A DNA stretch of 64,000 bases from Symbiodinium natans (lineage: Eukaryota; Sar; Dinophyceae; Suessiales; Symbiodiniaceae). Below the pieces are notes generated by a model. It was given only the letters and a program-made list of their open reading frames with translations, had not been told where the DNA came from and did no database searches. The stretch lies in the NCBI GenBank assembly GCA_905221605.1, contig CAJNDS010002086.1, positions 302,001 through 366,000 of the forward strand. Reading direction: 5' to 3'. Each line of letters begins with the position of its first letter. Position 1 is the first letter of the stretch. Shown here in pieces: positions 46,165 to 57,857 of this stretch. A program made the translations under genes and the position numbers.

Positions 46165-46260
46165 TAAATCCCCCTTTGGAATCATTTTTTATTTTTGTTT
46201 ACATAAAACCCAACAGGATATTAGAAATATGATTTGTTATAAGGTTCTAGGGGGAGAATA
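46165..46260 (+). mobile_element. TIR element family D, copy 3
   Basis: TAAATCCCCCTTTGGAATC, a T-rich stretch, AACCCAACAGGATATTAG and AAGGTTCTAGGGGGAGAATA: the same order of blocks as the kinase intron. No clear target duplication. Confidence 0.8.
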
Positions 46261-46291
46261 GAACACCCTTTACGGGAGTTCCTCTTAAAAG

Positions 46292-46361
46292 TTCATAATA
46301 AGGATCCTTAGTATAAATTATAGGATACATTCCTTAATTAAGGGGTTTTGGAAGATCTGGG
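46292..46361. mobile_element. Family A element, copy 6, truncated at the left
   Basis: Only the right two thirds remain: TTCATAATAAGGATCCTTAG to GGTTTTGGAAGATCTGGG. Confidence 0.85.
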
Positions 46362-46554
46362 AAGGTTCGAAGAAGAGTATAGACTAAGGCTCCAAGCAAT
46401 TAGATAAGTAGTTCTGCCTCGAACGACTCTCGAAAGTGTGTTTCGTGTTCCTGGTGTTAAAGGCACGGCACCCAGTGCAAAGTTCCGCGTAAGCTTGGGT
46501 GCCGTTTCCTCCCTTGTCACGTTGCATTCTCTGAGACTAAAGCTGCTAGCGATA

Positions 46555-46664
46555 CCCAGATCTTCCAAAACCCCTTAGTTAAGGAATATACCCTATTTTA
46601 TACCAAGGATCCTTATTAGGAATTAGGGTATATACCTTAATCAAGGGGGTTTGGAAGATCTGGG
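46555..46664. mobile_element. 110-bp TIR element family A, copy 7
   Basis: Exactly 110 bp; TA flanks both sides. Copy 6 ends 193 bp upstream, and one minus-strand frame is open across the whole gap. Confidence 0.95.
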
Positions 46665-46753
46665 TACGCAGGCCAAGGGAGGCCCTCCCCCACTTTGCGA
46701 GGCTGTGGAGGACCTCGACATCGTTAATGCATCCGGAGGCGGCAGGGCAATAA

Positions 46754-46808
46754 GCCCTAAACCCTAAACCCTAAACCCTAAACCCTAAACCCTAAACCCT
46801 AAACCCTA
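46754..46808. repeat. Interstitial (CCCTAAA)n array
   Basis: Eight units. Confidence 0.95.
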
Positions 46809-46970
46809 CAGTGCCAACCGTTCAAGTATCACAACTCTGACTGTACATGACTGTATTTCCCAAAGCTGCTTAAGGATGACTGAAGAAACTAAACAGGGAT
46901 TGAGTATTGTAGGCCATATCACGCACTTAGCCCCCCAACCCTGCATCCGAAACCCGGCGTCCCTAAACCA

Positions 46971-47049
46971 TAAACCCTAAACCCTAAACCCTAAACCCTA
47001 AACCCTAAACCCTAAACCCTAAACCCTAAACCCTAAACCCTAAACCCTA
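46971..47049. repeat. Interstitial (CCCTAAA)n array
   Basis: About 11 units, ending in CCCTAGA. Confidence 0.95.
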
Positions 47050-47194
47050 GACTGTGACAAAGGATTTCGCCAAGTTGGCCCAAGCGTGAGGGCTCTGTGG
47101 ACGGAGGGGCTGACTAAAGGGGCTTCGACTTCAACCCTAGACCTTCCTTGGGGTTTAGGGTTTAGGGTTTAGGGTTTAGGGTTTAGGGTTTAGG

Positions 47195-47334
47195 GGGGGA
47201 CCGTATGAACCCTAAAAGGGTGTATGGTTCATATATCTTAATAGGTATTATAGTAGTATAGGGTACATACATATATATATATATATATACATCTATCCCC
47301 CCATTTTGGGGTTCATGTCGTTCCCAAGGATGAG
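47195..47334. mobile_element. TIR element family C, copy 7, with an internal (AT)n tract
   Basis: ACCGTATGAACCCTAAAAGG to GGGTTCATGTCGTTCCCAAG. At 47268-47290 the centre has expanded to pure (AT)n, absent from other copies. Confidence 0.8.
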
Positions 47335-47634
47335 AAGTTTTCGCAAGAGGAGGAAGGGAGGGGGCTAAGTGCAATAGAGTATTTGGAGGTTGAGGTAACC
47401 TTGAATATACCCACATCTAGAGACCTCCCAAGAATAACACGGTCACAAGGCTCACACAAGGAGCGCCCGGAAAAGAACCCCTAAACAACCCTAAACCCTA
47501 AACCCTAAACCCTAAACCCTAAACCCTAAACCCTAAAACCAAAACCCCTGGAATGCCAAGACCAGGCTTGAGGGAGGCCTTCCATCTACCTCGCCCTGAA
47601 GCTGGGCTCTGTAAATGACACAGCGATTGCTGCA

Positions 47635-47965
47635 CACGCGCGACGCGCGGGGGGGGGGGGGGGGGGGGGAAGCTGCGAAGGCCTGTAAACCTGAAACCCA
47701 AGCCCATCGAACTCCCTAGTTGTTGGGGGGGAAGCTTAGAAGGCCTAGACCTGAAACCCCAAGCCCATTGAACTCCCTACTTGTTGCCCAAGCCCATTGA
47801 AGTCCCTAGTTGCTGGGGGCTTCACGGCCTTCGAGCCTAGATTACCATAGCCACACGCGCGGGGGGGGGGGGAGCTGAGAAGGCCTGAACCTGAAACCTC
47901 TAAGCCCATTGAACTCCCTGAGTTGTTGGGGGCTTCAGAGCTTTCGAGCTTAGGGTGCCGTAGCA
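47635..47965. repeat. Complex tandem repeat with poly-G segments
   Basis: ACGCGC plus a G-run, AAGGCCTG, ACCTGAAACC, AAGCCCATTGAACTCCCTA and GTTGTTGGGGG recur at 47635, 47735 (partial), 47785 (partial) and 47850, giving an overall period near 215 bp with a smaller internal duplication. Confidence 0.85.
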
Positions 47966-48552
47966 TTGGGGGTTTGAGGTAATTTTGGGTTATTGGCTGC
48001 AGAAGATGTTTGGCAATCCTTCGCTGCAACTGTGCGGTGAGATCGTCGCGTTTGCACGGCCCTCCCGGAACAAGATTGAGCACTTGGACATGGAAACAGG
48101 GTGGAAAGGCAAAGCGGTTTGAGTTCATGCTCAAAGGATCCAATTCTACGACGCAAAAGCCCATGACTCTTTGACCAAGCTGTCAAAGAACCCAAGGTTG
48201 TCACTCCAAGCGCAGTAAGCATTGGTAAAGCTGGCCCGAGGCTCAAGTAGATTCAAGTTCAAGACCATGTGGTATGCAGCGCGTTACTTGTATGTCCTCG
48301 GCCAGACTATGCTGCGTCATGGAGTACTAGTGTGTACGACGCATTGCAGAACTATAAGGCCCGGAGAGTGGCCAGGATTGTTGAGTCCGTGAGGGATCGT
48401 GCATGTCCGCTGCGCCGACTGCAGGGCCGGAAGCTCGCAGTGAGCATGCTGCAAAGGATATGACTCCCCCTAGACTGGAACCTGTTCCGAAACTTGTTAC
48501 TTAGCCAGTCTTTGTAACTCTTGGGGCCTCAGGGCAAAACCTTCTGTCCAAT

Positions 48553-48662
48553 CCCAGATCTTCCAAAACCCCTTAATTAAGGAATATGCCCTAATTTATA
48601 CTAAGGGTCCTTATTATGAATTAGGGTATATACGTTAATTAAGTGGTTTTGGAAGATCTGGG
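48553..48662. mobile_element. 110-bp TIR element family A, copy 8
   Basis: Exactly 110 bp; AT flanks both sides. A few substitutions in the right arm (TTAAGTGGTTTT). Confidence 0.95.
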
Positions 48663-48669
48663 ATTTTGC

Positions 48670-50585
48670 CAGCTTCCGACTTCTGCTGGTCACCGGGATG
48701 TGGCAGCTGCCACGCCCCCCGCCGTAGGAGAGAGAGGGGCCCCCGAGGGGCTGATGATCGCCGACCCCAGGAGAACTGCTCCTGTTAGGGTTTAGTTTGG
48801 GGTTTAGGGTTTAGGGTTTAGGGTTTAGGGTTTAGGGTTTAGGGTTTCTGGTTAAAAAAACGGGTTTAGGGTTTAGGGCTTAGGTTTCGGGCTTAGGGTT
48901 CAGAGTTTCAGCGTCTGAAGCAGGATGTTCAATGTTCAAGTTTCCGATGTTAACCGCAGTGTGCGCACGTTGTTGAAGGCCTGGTCGTGATCATCAGCTG
49001 CAATGCAACGTATGGTCATGAGCTGTCAAGCTGTTATATGACTTCCGGCTTTGACTGCAAGAGCCCACGTGCAAACAGAAAAGCCCTCGAACTAAACCGG
49101 GTAGACACTGTCGTCCAAGGCTCCCGTCCAACTCCCAGCACAATTCTCATTCTTGCAGTTCTTGAAGGCGTAGACCTGCAGGGAGGCGCATAAGATGGAT
49201 TCTTGCAGCAGAGCTATGTAGGTCTGAGGGCTTCAGGACACAACGCAAAAACTCGGGATTTGAGGTCGCAGCCGGGCCAGCAGACAGCAGGACTTCTGTT
49301 GCAGCTCCTCATTAGCCAGGATGGGGATGCCACAGCCGAAGCCCAGACTTGAAGCTTTGGCGTCCTCTGCATATGTCTAGCCGCACGCAGACCGCTCCTT
49401 TTTCGATATGTGAGAATGTCCCATGCCCAAGCAGACCCCAGCAGTTTGAGCACGAAACCCTGAGCAATTCAAAGCCTTCAGGTTCTTGGTAGTCCAGTGG
49501 TACACTTGACCCTCGTGTTTGGGTACGGGTTCCCTTACAAAGTAAACAACCCAAAAAGGGTTGGTTACCGGGCTCCTAAGGGTAGTAGAAGCGTCAGCGC
49601 AGGGTCCTACGTAAGGTTGAAGGATGTGGTGTTGGTACTACAATCCCGATTAAGGACTGTTAGTATAAGGGGTGCTGCATCCCAAATGTGGTGTGAAAGG
49701 GGTGGTAGAACGTATGCTTTCGCACTGCTCCTTTGCTCGAGGTGCAAGGTTCAGACTCTATAGTTTTCTGCGGATGTGTGCTGGCTTCACTTCAACAATA
49801 GGGCAGGTTTGCTGCAGCGGGCCGGTCAGATTGAAAGCTCCATTCGCAGATGTGTGTCTTCTCATCCCACCTCTGGTGCGTTTATGTGGCCTGTCTCGCG
49901 CGACATGCCTCCATTTTGCCTTAACGCCGCTGCGCGCGGCGGTTTCACACAGAGTTATTGAGGTCATCTCATGGGTGGTTCCCAAGATCCGGGTCCCCCC
50001 GCAAGCACCCTAGGAAACTTCCCTCATTTCGGGGGATCCCGGTTTTGAGAAACTCCCATGTGTTGACGCAACCTCGTAAAGCCCGAGATTCATCAATTGA
50101 AAAGAATCTGAGCCGACTGAATCCGCTTGGGGCCTGCAACTTTCAAAGCCCCCAAACCCAAGAAGTCCCTAAAGCCTCGATAGAGCCCCAAAACTCTCAA
50201 ACCTGGAATGCTTGATCCCTCATCTCAGAAAGCCTTTCGCTCAAACCCATGCAGCCCCGAAGTAAACCACCAAGGCACATGTCGTGCGTCATCGCGCATG
50301 CGGAAGTCTGCTAGAGCGCTTAAGCTCCACTGAACGAACCCTGAATCTTTCAATAACTCACGCCCCGCCTCCCACAAGCAGTCCGATAGTCTTTGTTTGT
50401 GAGGCTATGGAAAAGGAAACCGGTAGACATCTTCGATTGACGGAATGCATCTCTAGTAATCTTGGCTTTTTCGCCTTTGCCTTTCTCTTGCTGCAGAAAC
50501 CTTGCCGTGGCAGTGGTGACCTTTAATCAGGGCTTATTATAACCAGTTCTAAGTTGCCATTGCAAGCTGGGCTTCCCCCCCCCCC
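48670..50585. other. Gene-free stretch
   Basis: A TTTAGGG array lies at 48795-48848 and unique-looking spacer covers 48900-49480 and 49700-50575. Several frames of 60-110 codons overlap on both strands at 49310-50013; none shows a recognisable domain. Confidence 0.35.
49485..49580. mobile_element. TIR element family K, copy 2
   Basis: CTTGGTAGTCCAGTGGTACA to GGTTACCGGGCTCCTAAG, flanked by GGT. A fragment of family F follows at about 49633-49686. Confidence 0.75.
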
Positions 50586-50590
50586 CCCCG

Positions 50591-50709
50591 TGTTGGTTAG
50601 CAGGGAATGGGGGAATAAGGTGCCATCTATAATCCCTTGAAGGGTTTAGGGTATGTAGGGGGATATAGGGTACCTCATTCCCTCATTCCCTCATCATTAC
50701 TAACCAACA
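50591..50709. mobile_element. TIR element family G, copy 2
   Basis: TGTTGGTTAGCAGGGAATGG to TACTAACCAACA. The interior contains GAAGGGTTTAGGG, a single telomere-like word. Confidence 0.8.
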
Positions 50710-50831
50710 GGAAGCCCCACCCTCTCCTACCGCACGGCGAAGGTCTGGCTTCGTGGAGCTGGGTCCCGGGGTGCCCCTGGCTCGGGGGCCCGGAGAAAGG
50801 TTTAGGGTTTTTTTTAGGGACTGAGTGCCTG

Positions 50832-50860
50832 TGAGAGAGAGAGAGAGAGAGAGAGAGAGT
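50832..50860. repeat. (GA)n microsatellite
   Basis: About 14 GA dinucleotides. Confidence 0.95.
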
Positions 50861-51000
50861 TTAGGGTGCAGGATTGAGGGTTTCGGTGGGGGAGGGTGTG
50901 GGGGTGGCGGGGGCCTTTCGCAGGCGAAATTGTTCGAACTTCCGTTTCGAGGTTTTGCTGCCCAAGGCGTTTCGGCTCAGGGTGCTGTGGCCTACAAGGT

Positions 51001-51108
51001 GGGGCCCCCTAGTTATAAGTAGAGTTATAAGAGCCCTAAATTGGGTTATAAGGATCCTAAATCAGGTTATAAGTCCCTGAACTACAGTTAGTATAGTAAG
51101 GGGGCCCC
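51001..51108. mobile_element. 108-bp TIR element with GGGGCCCCCT ends
   Basis: GGGGCCCCCTA to TAAGGGGGCCCC. Inside, GTTATAAG recurs about four times at regular spacing, which is unusual for these families. Confidence 0.65.
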
Positions 51109-51215
51109 TCCCTGTAGAGGCCAGCAGGCAAGATGTGAACAGCATCAATCCTTGTGTCAGGCAGAACCCCTCGAAGCATCAAGCCGACTCGGCGAGGCCC
51201 AAACCCACAACCCTG

Positions 51216-51607
51216 AACCCTGAACCCCAAACCCTCAACCCTCAACCCTCAACCCTAAACCCTAAACCCCAAACCCTAAACCCTAAACCCTAAACCCTAA
51301 ACCCTAAACCCCAAACCCTAAACCCTAAAACCCTCAACCCTCAAAACCCAACCCTCAACCCTCAACCCAACCCTCAACCCTCAACCCTCAACCCTCAACC
51401 CTTAAACCCTAAACCCTAAACCCTAAACCCCAAACCCTAAACCCTAAACCCTAAACCCTAAACCCTAAACCCTCAAACTAAACCCTAAACCCTAAACCCT
51501 AAACCCTAAACCCTAAACCCTAAACCCTAAACCCTAAACCCTAAACCCTAAACCCTAAACCCTAAACCCTAAACCCTAAACCCTAAACCCTAAACCCTAA
51601 ACCCTAC
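51216..51607. repeat. Longest telomere-type array, ~390 bp, with mixed variant blocks
   Basis: More than 50 units. The left part mixes CCCTGAA, CCCCAAA and blocks of CCCTCAA; the right part is ~130 bases of perfect CCCTAAA. Perfect and variant zones alternate, unlike a terminal telomere, where variants lie only on the inner side. Confidence 0.97.
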
Positions 51608-52442
51608 CCAAACCCTTAACCCTTAATTAACCCTTTGGCCTTAGGAGGAGCTGGCGATTCAGCAGGCGGGGAGTGAAGAGCTTTGGTAGTTTAGGGTTTA
51701 GGGCTTAGGGTTTAGGGTTTGGGGTTTGGGGTTTGGGGTTTAGGAATAGTGTGCAGGGTTCCACCCTTTCAAGGCTTGGGATTTTGGCTGTTGGGTCTCA
51801 GGGCCTGGTGTTCGGCCATGAGCAGTCAATATCCCTAAACAGTGTGCGTGGATGGCGCGGAACGTCGTGCCCAGTACTAGAGAGCGTAGTGGTTGACTTG
51901 GATGTCATGCTGTTGCGAGTGTCCGGTGGCTAGATACATGCTCGTGTGGTGTGGCAGAGCCAGGAAGAGTTCTTGACGAGTGCCCCTCTCGTTTGCCCAA
52001 GCCGAAACCTATCATGTAGATCTCTGTCGGATCGGCTTGTGAGTTGGGATGTCGCCTTGTATTTTCAGTGCTGTGGCCTGGCGAGTTAGTCCCGATGATG
52101 TGCCGGTTCGGGGCCCAGCCGCCCTCAGTTGCTCAGATACAGAGACAGCGCCGAGTAAACCCTACGCTCTGAACCAGGTCGGGCTTACGAAAGTCTGCAT
52201 TTACGCTTCGAGGTGCTTCCCCAGCCCTGTCCGCACAATACGATCGATATCCTTTCGATTCTTCAATGTCCCTAAACCCTAAACCCTAAACCCTAAACCC
52301 TGAACCCTGAACCCTAAACCCCAGACAAATCTGGCGGACAAGTGAACATGGCCGGGCTCCGGACTTAGGAAGTTTGCATGAGGCCCCAGTGTACTTCAAA
52401 GCTTGCGTGTCGCAAATTCTTGTACTACGGGTCCTTAGGAAT

Positions 52443-52540
52443 TGGGTTTAGGGTTTAGGGTTTAGGGTTTAGGGTTTAGGGTTTAGGGTTTAGGGTTTAG
52501 GGTTTAGGGTTTAGGGTTTAGGGTTTAGGGTTTAGGGTTT
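52443..52540. repeat. Interstitial (TTTAGGG)n array, ~97 bp
   Basis: About 14 perfect units. Confidence 0.97.
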
Positions 52541-52904
52541 TACCAAATTTTACGGCTGAGCCCTTGGGTTCCGTGCCGCTGGACACGGGGAAACCAAGTC
52601 TTAAAGCAACTATGATGTTTGCCTTCCCCTTTCTTTGATCTTCACAGGCATGAGCGCTTGACACAGCGCAGCAGCCGCAAAGAGCGGAAACGCCGCCTTT
52701 GTTGTAAACCCTAAACCCTAAACCCTAAACCCTAAAACCTAAACCCTAAACCCTAAACATGGCCGGACTCCCAACGGCACAGGTCCTCTTGGACATCGGC
52801 TTTACTGCCACGGTCGAAGTCCTGAGCGCCCATGCTCGGTTCTCAGCTCCTGTGTCGACCAGAGATTTTTCATGAAAGCCAGCTCCTTGCTGCAGGTCAA
52901 CCCT

Positions 52905-52966
52905 AAACCCTAAACCCTAAACCCTAAACCCTAAACCCTAAACCCTAAACCCTAAACCCTAAACCA
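52905..52966. repeat. Interstitial (CCCTAAA)n array
   Basis: About nine perfect units. Confidence 0.95.
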
Positions 52967-53670
52967 CGTCTAAGGGTTATAAGGCTTGGGAGGGCAAGGG
53001 AGGGGGCCGGGACAATGGACTCCGAGGTCTTGGTTGGGACCGAGGTGTGTTTATAGGACTTGGGGGTTTAGGGTTTAGGGTTTAGGGTTTAGGGTTGTTT
53101 CGGTGATATGACAGCTGCCCGAAGGATTTTGCCCCAACAGGCCTAGGTGCCTTTGCAACCACAGAGTTGGAACCTGTTTGGGTATTAGGGATCTAAGAAG
53201 TCCCATCCTCAGACCCCGACCTGCAATCCTGAAATCCAGTCAACCTAAGGTCTCGTCAGTTTAGGGATGACCTAAACCCTAAACCCTAAACCCTTTTAAG
53301 GTGGCTTGTGATTGAGACTGGTCGTAGGTCTTCTACAAGGTCAGGGTCTCAAGTGGGGGTGTCCGAAATTAGGGGTCCGGGTACCTTATTCTGGGGCTAT
53401 TGTCCTAAACCCCCCCCCCCCCAAAAAAAAAAAAAATCTACATGGCGAGGCTGTGTTGGAAGTGTTGCTGCTGAGCAGCGCAAGGCCGACCTCTAAACCC
53501 TAAACCCTAAACCCTAAACCCTAAACCCGCAGAGAGTGCTTGCGGAAACCCTAAACCCTAAACCCAAAAGGCCGACGTCATCCGAGTGCACATTCCCTGG
53601 GCCAAGCTATTGAGCCGGTCCACGCGGCTCGTGATGGGTACTCTGACCGTGTGGCCTTGCTGCAGCAAGC

Positions 53671-53774
53671 GGTTTAGGGTTTAGGGTTTAGGGTTTAGGG
53701 TTTAGGGTTTAGGGTTTAGGGTTTAGGGTTTAGGGTTTAGGGTTTAGGGTTTAGGGTTTAGGGTTTAGGGTTTG
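53671..53774. repeat. Interstitial (TTTAGGG)n array, ~103 bp
   Basis: About 15 perfect units, followed ~20 bases later by a family C element. Confidence 0.97.
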
Positions 53775-53792
53775 GTGTGGAAGGTTCAGGGT

Positions 53793-53891
53793 TCCTTGGG
53801 GACTCCATGAACCCTAAAAGGGTTCATGGTCCATATTATTATAGTAGTGTAGGGTAATTTATCCCCCATTTTAGAGTTCAACTCGTCCTCG
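53793..53891. mobile_element. TIR element family C, copy 8
   Basis: CCTTGGGGACTCCATGAACC to TAGAGTTCAACTCGTCCTCG; the centre has TATTATAGTAGTGTAGGG. Confidence 0.75.
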
Positions 53892-53993
53892 TTTTCTGGT
53901 CTGCAAGCCGCAAGTTAAGCTCTTGCTGTGGGTCCCAGAGAAGCGCACCGAAAATCCAAGCCAACCTAGGCTGCAGGCGGTGCAGGACTTTCA

Positions 53994-54109
53994 TAGTAGA
54001 AGCAAAAAAGTTGGAAACTCAACAGCTTCAATCCCTAAGAGCGAAGTATAGGGAATACCAGCACTATCTGTCCTTTCAAAAGGTTTCCAACTTTTGGGGT
54101 TTACTGTAG
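53994..54109. mobile_element. TIR element family P, copy 2
   Basis: TAGAAGCAAAAAAGTTGGAA to TTTCCAACTTTTGGGG plus TTTACTGTAG. Confidence 0.75.
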
Positions 54110-54976
54110 CCTAATTAATGTCTCAGTCGGCCTGCGCACTCGAGATTCTCGAGGTTACATATTCTTGCGTCTTCCTGTGCAGCATCCCCCAGATCAATAC
54201 CCAAATCCGACACCTCGGAGTTTGAGGTGTCGCCTTCACTCACTTCAATTTCAAACCCGCCACGTCCCTTCCTCTCCTTATCCTCTTCCAACCCATGGTC
54301 CTGGCGGGGAAAAAACCTGAAAAGTAGGTTGGGGTTTGCCTCCCGACCCCTTCTCCTCTCTTCTTAGTTCTGGGTTTGGGTTCGGGCGGGGGGGACTGGT
54401 ACTCCACGCAGAACGTCGCGTGCCTAAAGCCTGTAAGTTGAGGGTCTGGAGAAACCCCCTAGACCCTAAACCCTAACCCCTAAACCCTAAACCCTCAACC
54501 CTAAACTCTAAACGTCCACGTCAAAGGGCATTGTACTTAAAGGCTCCAGGGTTGGGGGCTGAGCTGAAGCCCCGACTCTGACAACTTCCGCTCAAGCCCT
54601 GGGCCTTGACAAGCCCAAGTTTCCAAATAAGGTCCCTGAACCCGGAGAGCATGAAGCTGAATTCCCAAAGCTACCCCAAACCCGAGACCCTAAACCCTAA
54701 ACCCCACCTGAGGCAAGTGAGGCCTGGTCGCCCTTCCGGGCGCAGTGTTGAGCTGGGCGTCGGATTGCGCATGCTTGCGGTGTAGGATTGGCCATCGCCA
54801 GCAGGTGCACATCCGGAATTCCTTAACATCTTGAGCTGCCAGCTTTGCAGAGCTCGAAAATGCTCTCCGCATTACAGTGACCCGTAGGATGCCACGCGTC
54901 CTCATCTAGCCCAGATGCCGCCGTATACAGCCCTCGTTTTGCGCTAGAGGTGTTGGAAATCTCGAAAGGCGGATAT

Positions 54977-55100
54977 CCTAGGTAGGGTAAGGGGGACCCT
55001 TAAGAGGGAACCCCTTCTTAACCCTCTTCTGGCTCTCTTAAACAGGGACCTTATTCAGAGGGTCTATATCCCCAAGGGTCCCCCTAATCCTCTCCCCGAG
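54977..55100. mobile_element. TIR element family N, copy 2
   Basis: CCTAGGTAGGGTAAGGGGGA to GGTCCCCCTAATCCTC and CCCCGAG. Longer than copy 1 by an internal segment. Confidence 0.7.
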
Positions 55101-55181
55101 ATAAGGCGCGAAACCTAGAAGGCAAGCCAACAGATCCTGAGCTTTTCGACTTGTGGTTCAGGCCTCTGCAGCCCTCTTACA

Positions 55182-55300
55182 TCTTACCTTTGTGGTACTT
55201 TACTGTGACTTTAGATCCTTACCTTTTTTGGGTTTTATTGGGTTTCTTATTAAGGCAGCTAAAAGCTTAATTTATAGCTACCCTCCTGAGTGCAGCCAAG
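55182..55300. mobile_element. TIR element family M, copy 1
   Basis: Shares CTTTGTGGTACTTTACTG, ACTTTAGATC, TTTGGGTTT, AGGCAGCTAAAA and TAGCTACCCT with 59473-59595, in the same order. Confidence 0.75.
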
Positions 55301-55952
55301 TTACCTGTTTGTCTTAACCCGTATCCCAAACCTGACGTTGACCCTCGCCCTGCGCAAGGCTGCACAGCACGGAAGAGCTCTTTGAGGTTTTGGAGCGAGG
55401 CACCAGCTGAAGCTGAGGTTTGGGGCTTCCTTTGCTTGGTGCTTGGGTGGTCAAGGGGGTTTGGGCTTGCTTAAAGGCATTTGTCCCGACAGGGCTTCGT
55501 AGATGTATGCAAGCCCGCGAGTTCGGGCTGGGGCTTATTTCTCGGCCTGACCACCTTCAAATCAGCCTTGTAGTGCTGCAGAGTCGAACTGACACCTCTG
55601 CCGAACATGCTTCAATGAGGTGTTTGCTCCTCGCATGGTGCCGTCCCGTGTGTTGGCGGAGGGTTCAGAATTGAAACCAGAATCGCTTGGCCGGCCTCGG
55701 TCGGGGGCCGGCGAAAAGGAGACCGGACGGACAATCTGCAAATCTTGGGGCTTGCACATGGCCTGCACGGTCGTGGTCGTCAAAGACGTACGTTCTTGAC
55801 ACTTGTTTGGTAACCATCTCCGAGGGCTGTGCATGGACTTTCTGGGCACCGAAAACTGCATCGCCAGGCCTTTGGCATGTGACTTAGGTTGGGGGGTGAG
55901 ACCTTCGTTCGACGAAGAAAGAAGGAACCCTAAACCCTAAGCCCTAAACCCT

Positions 55953-55984
55953 GAGTGTCAGCTAGGCGGGTGGCAAAAAAAAAC
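55953..55984 (+). repeat. Motif R1, copy 5: A-tailed insert inside a telomere array
   Basis: GAGTGTCAGCTAGGCGGGTG plus GC and nine A residues lies between CCCTAAA-type units on both sides, the shortest copy with array on each flank. Confidence 0.75.
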
Positions 55985-56031
55985 CTAAACCCTAAGACAT
56001 GGAAGTATCAAGACATTCTGGAGGTGGTCTT

Positions 56032-56120
56032 CCCTAAAGCTCCAAATAGCCCAAAGTAGGTATTATTAATAGACTTTAGACCCCAATGTAGGTATTATTT
56101 GTATACTTGGAGCTCTAGGG
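56032..56120. mobile_element. 89-bp TIR element family L, copy 2
   Basis: CCCTAAAGCTCCAAATAGCC to ACTTGGAGCTCTAGGG, exactly 89 bp; CTT flanks both sides. Confidence 0.9.
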
Positions 56121-56206
56121 CTTCTCTGGAAGCCAAGCTCGGCAAACATAGGCACAGCGCTGACATGACCACCGGAAAGCCAGAGGTTCACGGTGTCAAG
56201 GTACGA

Positions 56207-56277
56207 AACCCTAAACCCTAAACCCTAAACCCTAAACCCTAAACCCTAAACCCTAAACCCTAAACCCTAAACCCTAA
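56207..56277. repeat. Interstitial (CCCTAAA)n array
   Basis: Ten perfect units. Confidence 0.95.
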
Positions 56278-56977
56278 GGCAACGGATTTGGGCGGGGAAA
56301 CCTGGAAGCGAGTGGGCAAGCAGAAGAGCAGTCTCTTTCACCGAAGCAAGAACGCCTCGACAAAACCGAAGCCTTAAAACCGAGTGAAGTTGAAACCTTG
56401 AGAAGCCCAACAAGAAAGGGTACCCTAGACCCGAAGTTGACCACCAAAGGCAGAAGCAAAACCCACCCCCTGCCGGCCCACAGCATCTCTGCTTCAGAGG
56501 AGATCCCGCTTCTGTTGCCGAGGCTCTCCGGGGTGAGGTTCGGGATTGGCCAAAGCCGAGGATCCCAGAATGAATGTTCAGCTTCCCGTAGCCTGTAGTG
56601 AAAGATACCCGACGCGTTGAAGATGTTTTAGACAGCGTGACATATTCTAGAATGAGAATGGGGGCGTGGCACTCGCATCATGGGCCGGCTCTTTCTGCAT
56701 CCGTGAAAATAGACAGGTGGGGAACAGAGTTGAGGACTTGCTGGGCTGGGGCTTCATCATCATCAAGCGTTAGAGTTCTCCAGGAATTCGGACCTAGTTT
56801 TCAATTCGGAATGTACTCGCCCTGCCAAGCTGCCATTTCGGAGCCATGATCTGGAGAGTTAAGAAAATGTCCTGTAGCAAGTAGTAGATCCATTCCGAAA
56901 GTTGGGGCTGTTTGGTTCTGAGTGTGCCGCCGGACATGATATGTCCATGTTTATCGTATGCCCTTCACACAAGTGAC

Positions 56978-57064
56978 TAAATCCCCCTTGGGAGTTTTTT
57001 GTATTTTTGTCCATTTAAAGCCCAAGAGGATATTAACAAAAAGATTTTATTAAGGTTCTAAGGA
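56978..57064 (+). mobile_element. TIR element family D, copy 4
   Basis: TAAATCCCCCTTGGGAG, a T-rich stretch, CCCAAGAGGATATTA and TTAAGGTTCTAAGGA. GTGAC flanks both sides (56973-56977, 57065-57069), a 5-bp target duplication. It lacks the last ~7 bp seen in other copies. Confidence 0.85.
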
Positions 57065-57727
57065 GTGACTTCTCAGTGAAAGGTTCTTAAAGGTTCTTGC
57101 GAACTTTCAAGTCCAGTTTAGCACAACCTGGGGCTCTCACCACCTCGATGTAGGTTTAGGGTTTAGGGTTTAGGGTTTAGGGTTTAGGGTTTAGGGTTTA
57201 GGGTTTAGGGGGTAGGGTTTAGGGTGCCTCCATGTCGGCAGTAGCTGTGCACGGGCAGCACTTCTGACAGGGCTTCCTGGCAAAGCAGCGTGAGCGTCTC
57301 GCAGACGGCTCAGACCTCCAGCTTTCCCTGGCTTTACGCCTTCCCTAAGCGTTGGGAAGTTTTTGGACACACTTCAGAGACAGGGATTCGGATGTGCAAA
57401 TCTCCAGACTAGTTCTGAAGTGCATTTGCCAACATGTGCTTCTGAATCATCCTCGCATTTGGGCTTCTCACTTCGGATGGAGATCCTTTTAGCTGAGCTA
57501 GTTTGGGTTTGGAGCTTTGAAGAAATGTGCAGCTTCTGCAAATCTGCAGGGTGCTATCGGAGCTAAAATAACCATGTCTCACTGAGCCCGGTTCGTGGGG
57601 ACGTCCTGCGCCAAGCCCCTGACGAGCCACTCCTGTGATTTCAATCTCTGAAGCTCCAAACCTTCAACTTTAACCCCCCTGGACCTATATGCCCTATTCC
57701 CTGATGGGCTCCAAGCCCTAGCCACTT

Positions 57728-57857
57728 CAGTTTGGCCAGCTCAGCAGGTGGCAAAACGCATCATTTTCATAAACCCTAAACCCTAAACCCTAAACCCTAA
57801 ACCCTAAACCCTAAACCCTAAACCCTAAACCCTAAACCCTAAACCCTAAACCCTAAA
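57728..57857. repeat. Motif R1, copy 6, followed by a long (CCCTAAA)n array
   Basis: CAGTTTGGCCAGCTCAGCAG plus GTGGCAAAA, 20 bases of spacer, then about 12 perfect CCCTAAA units (57769-57857). Confidence 0.85.
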
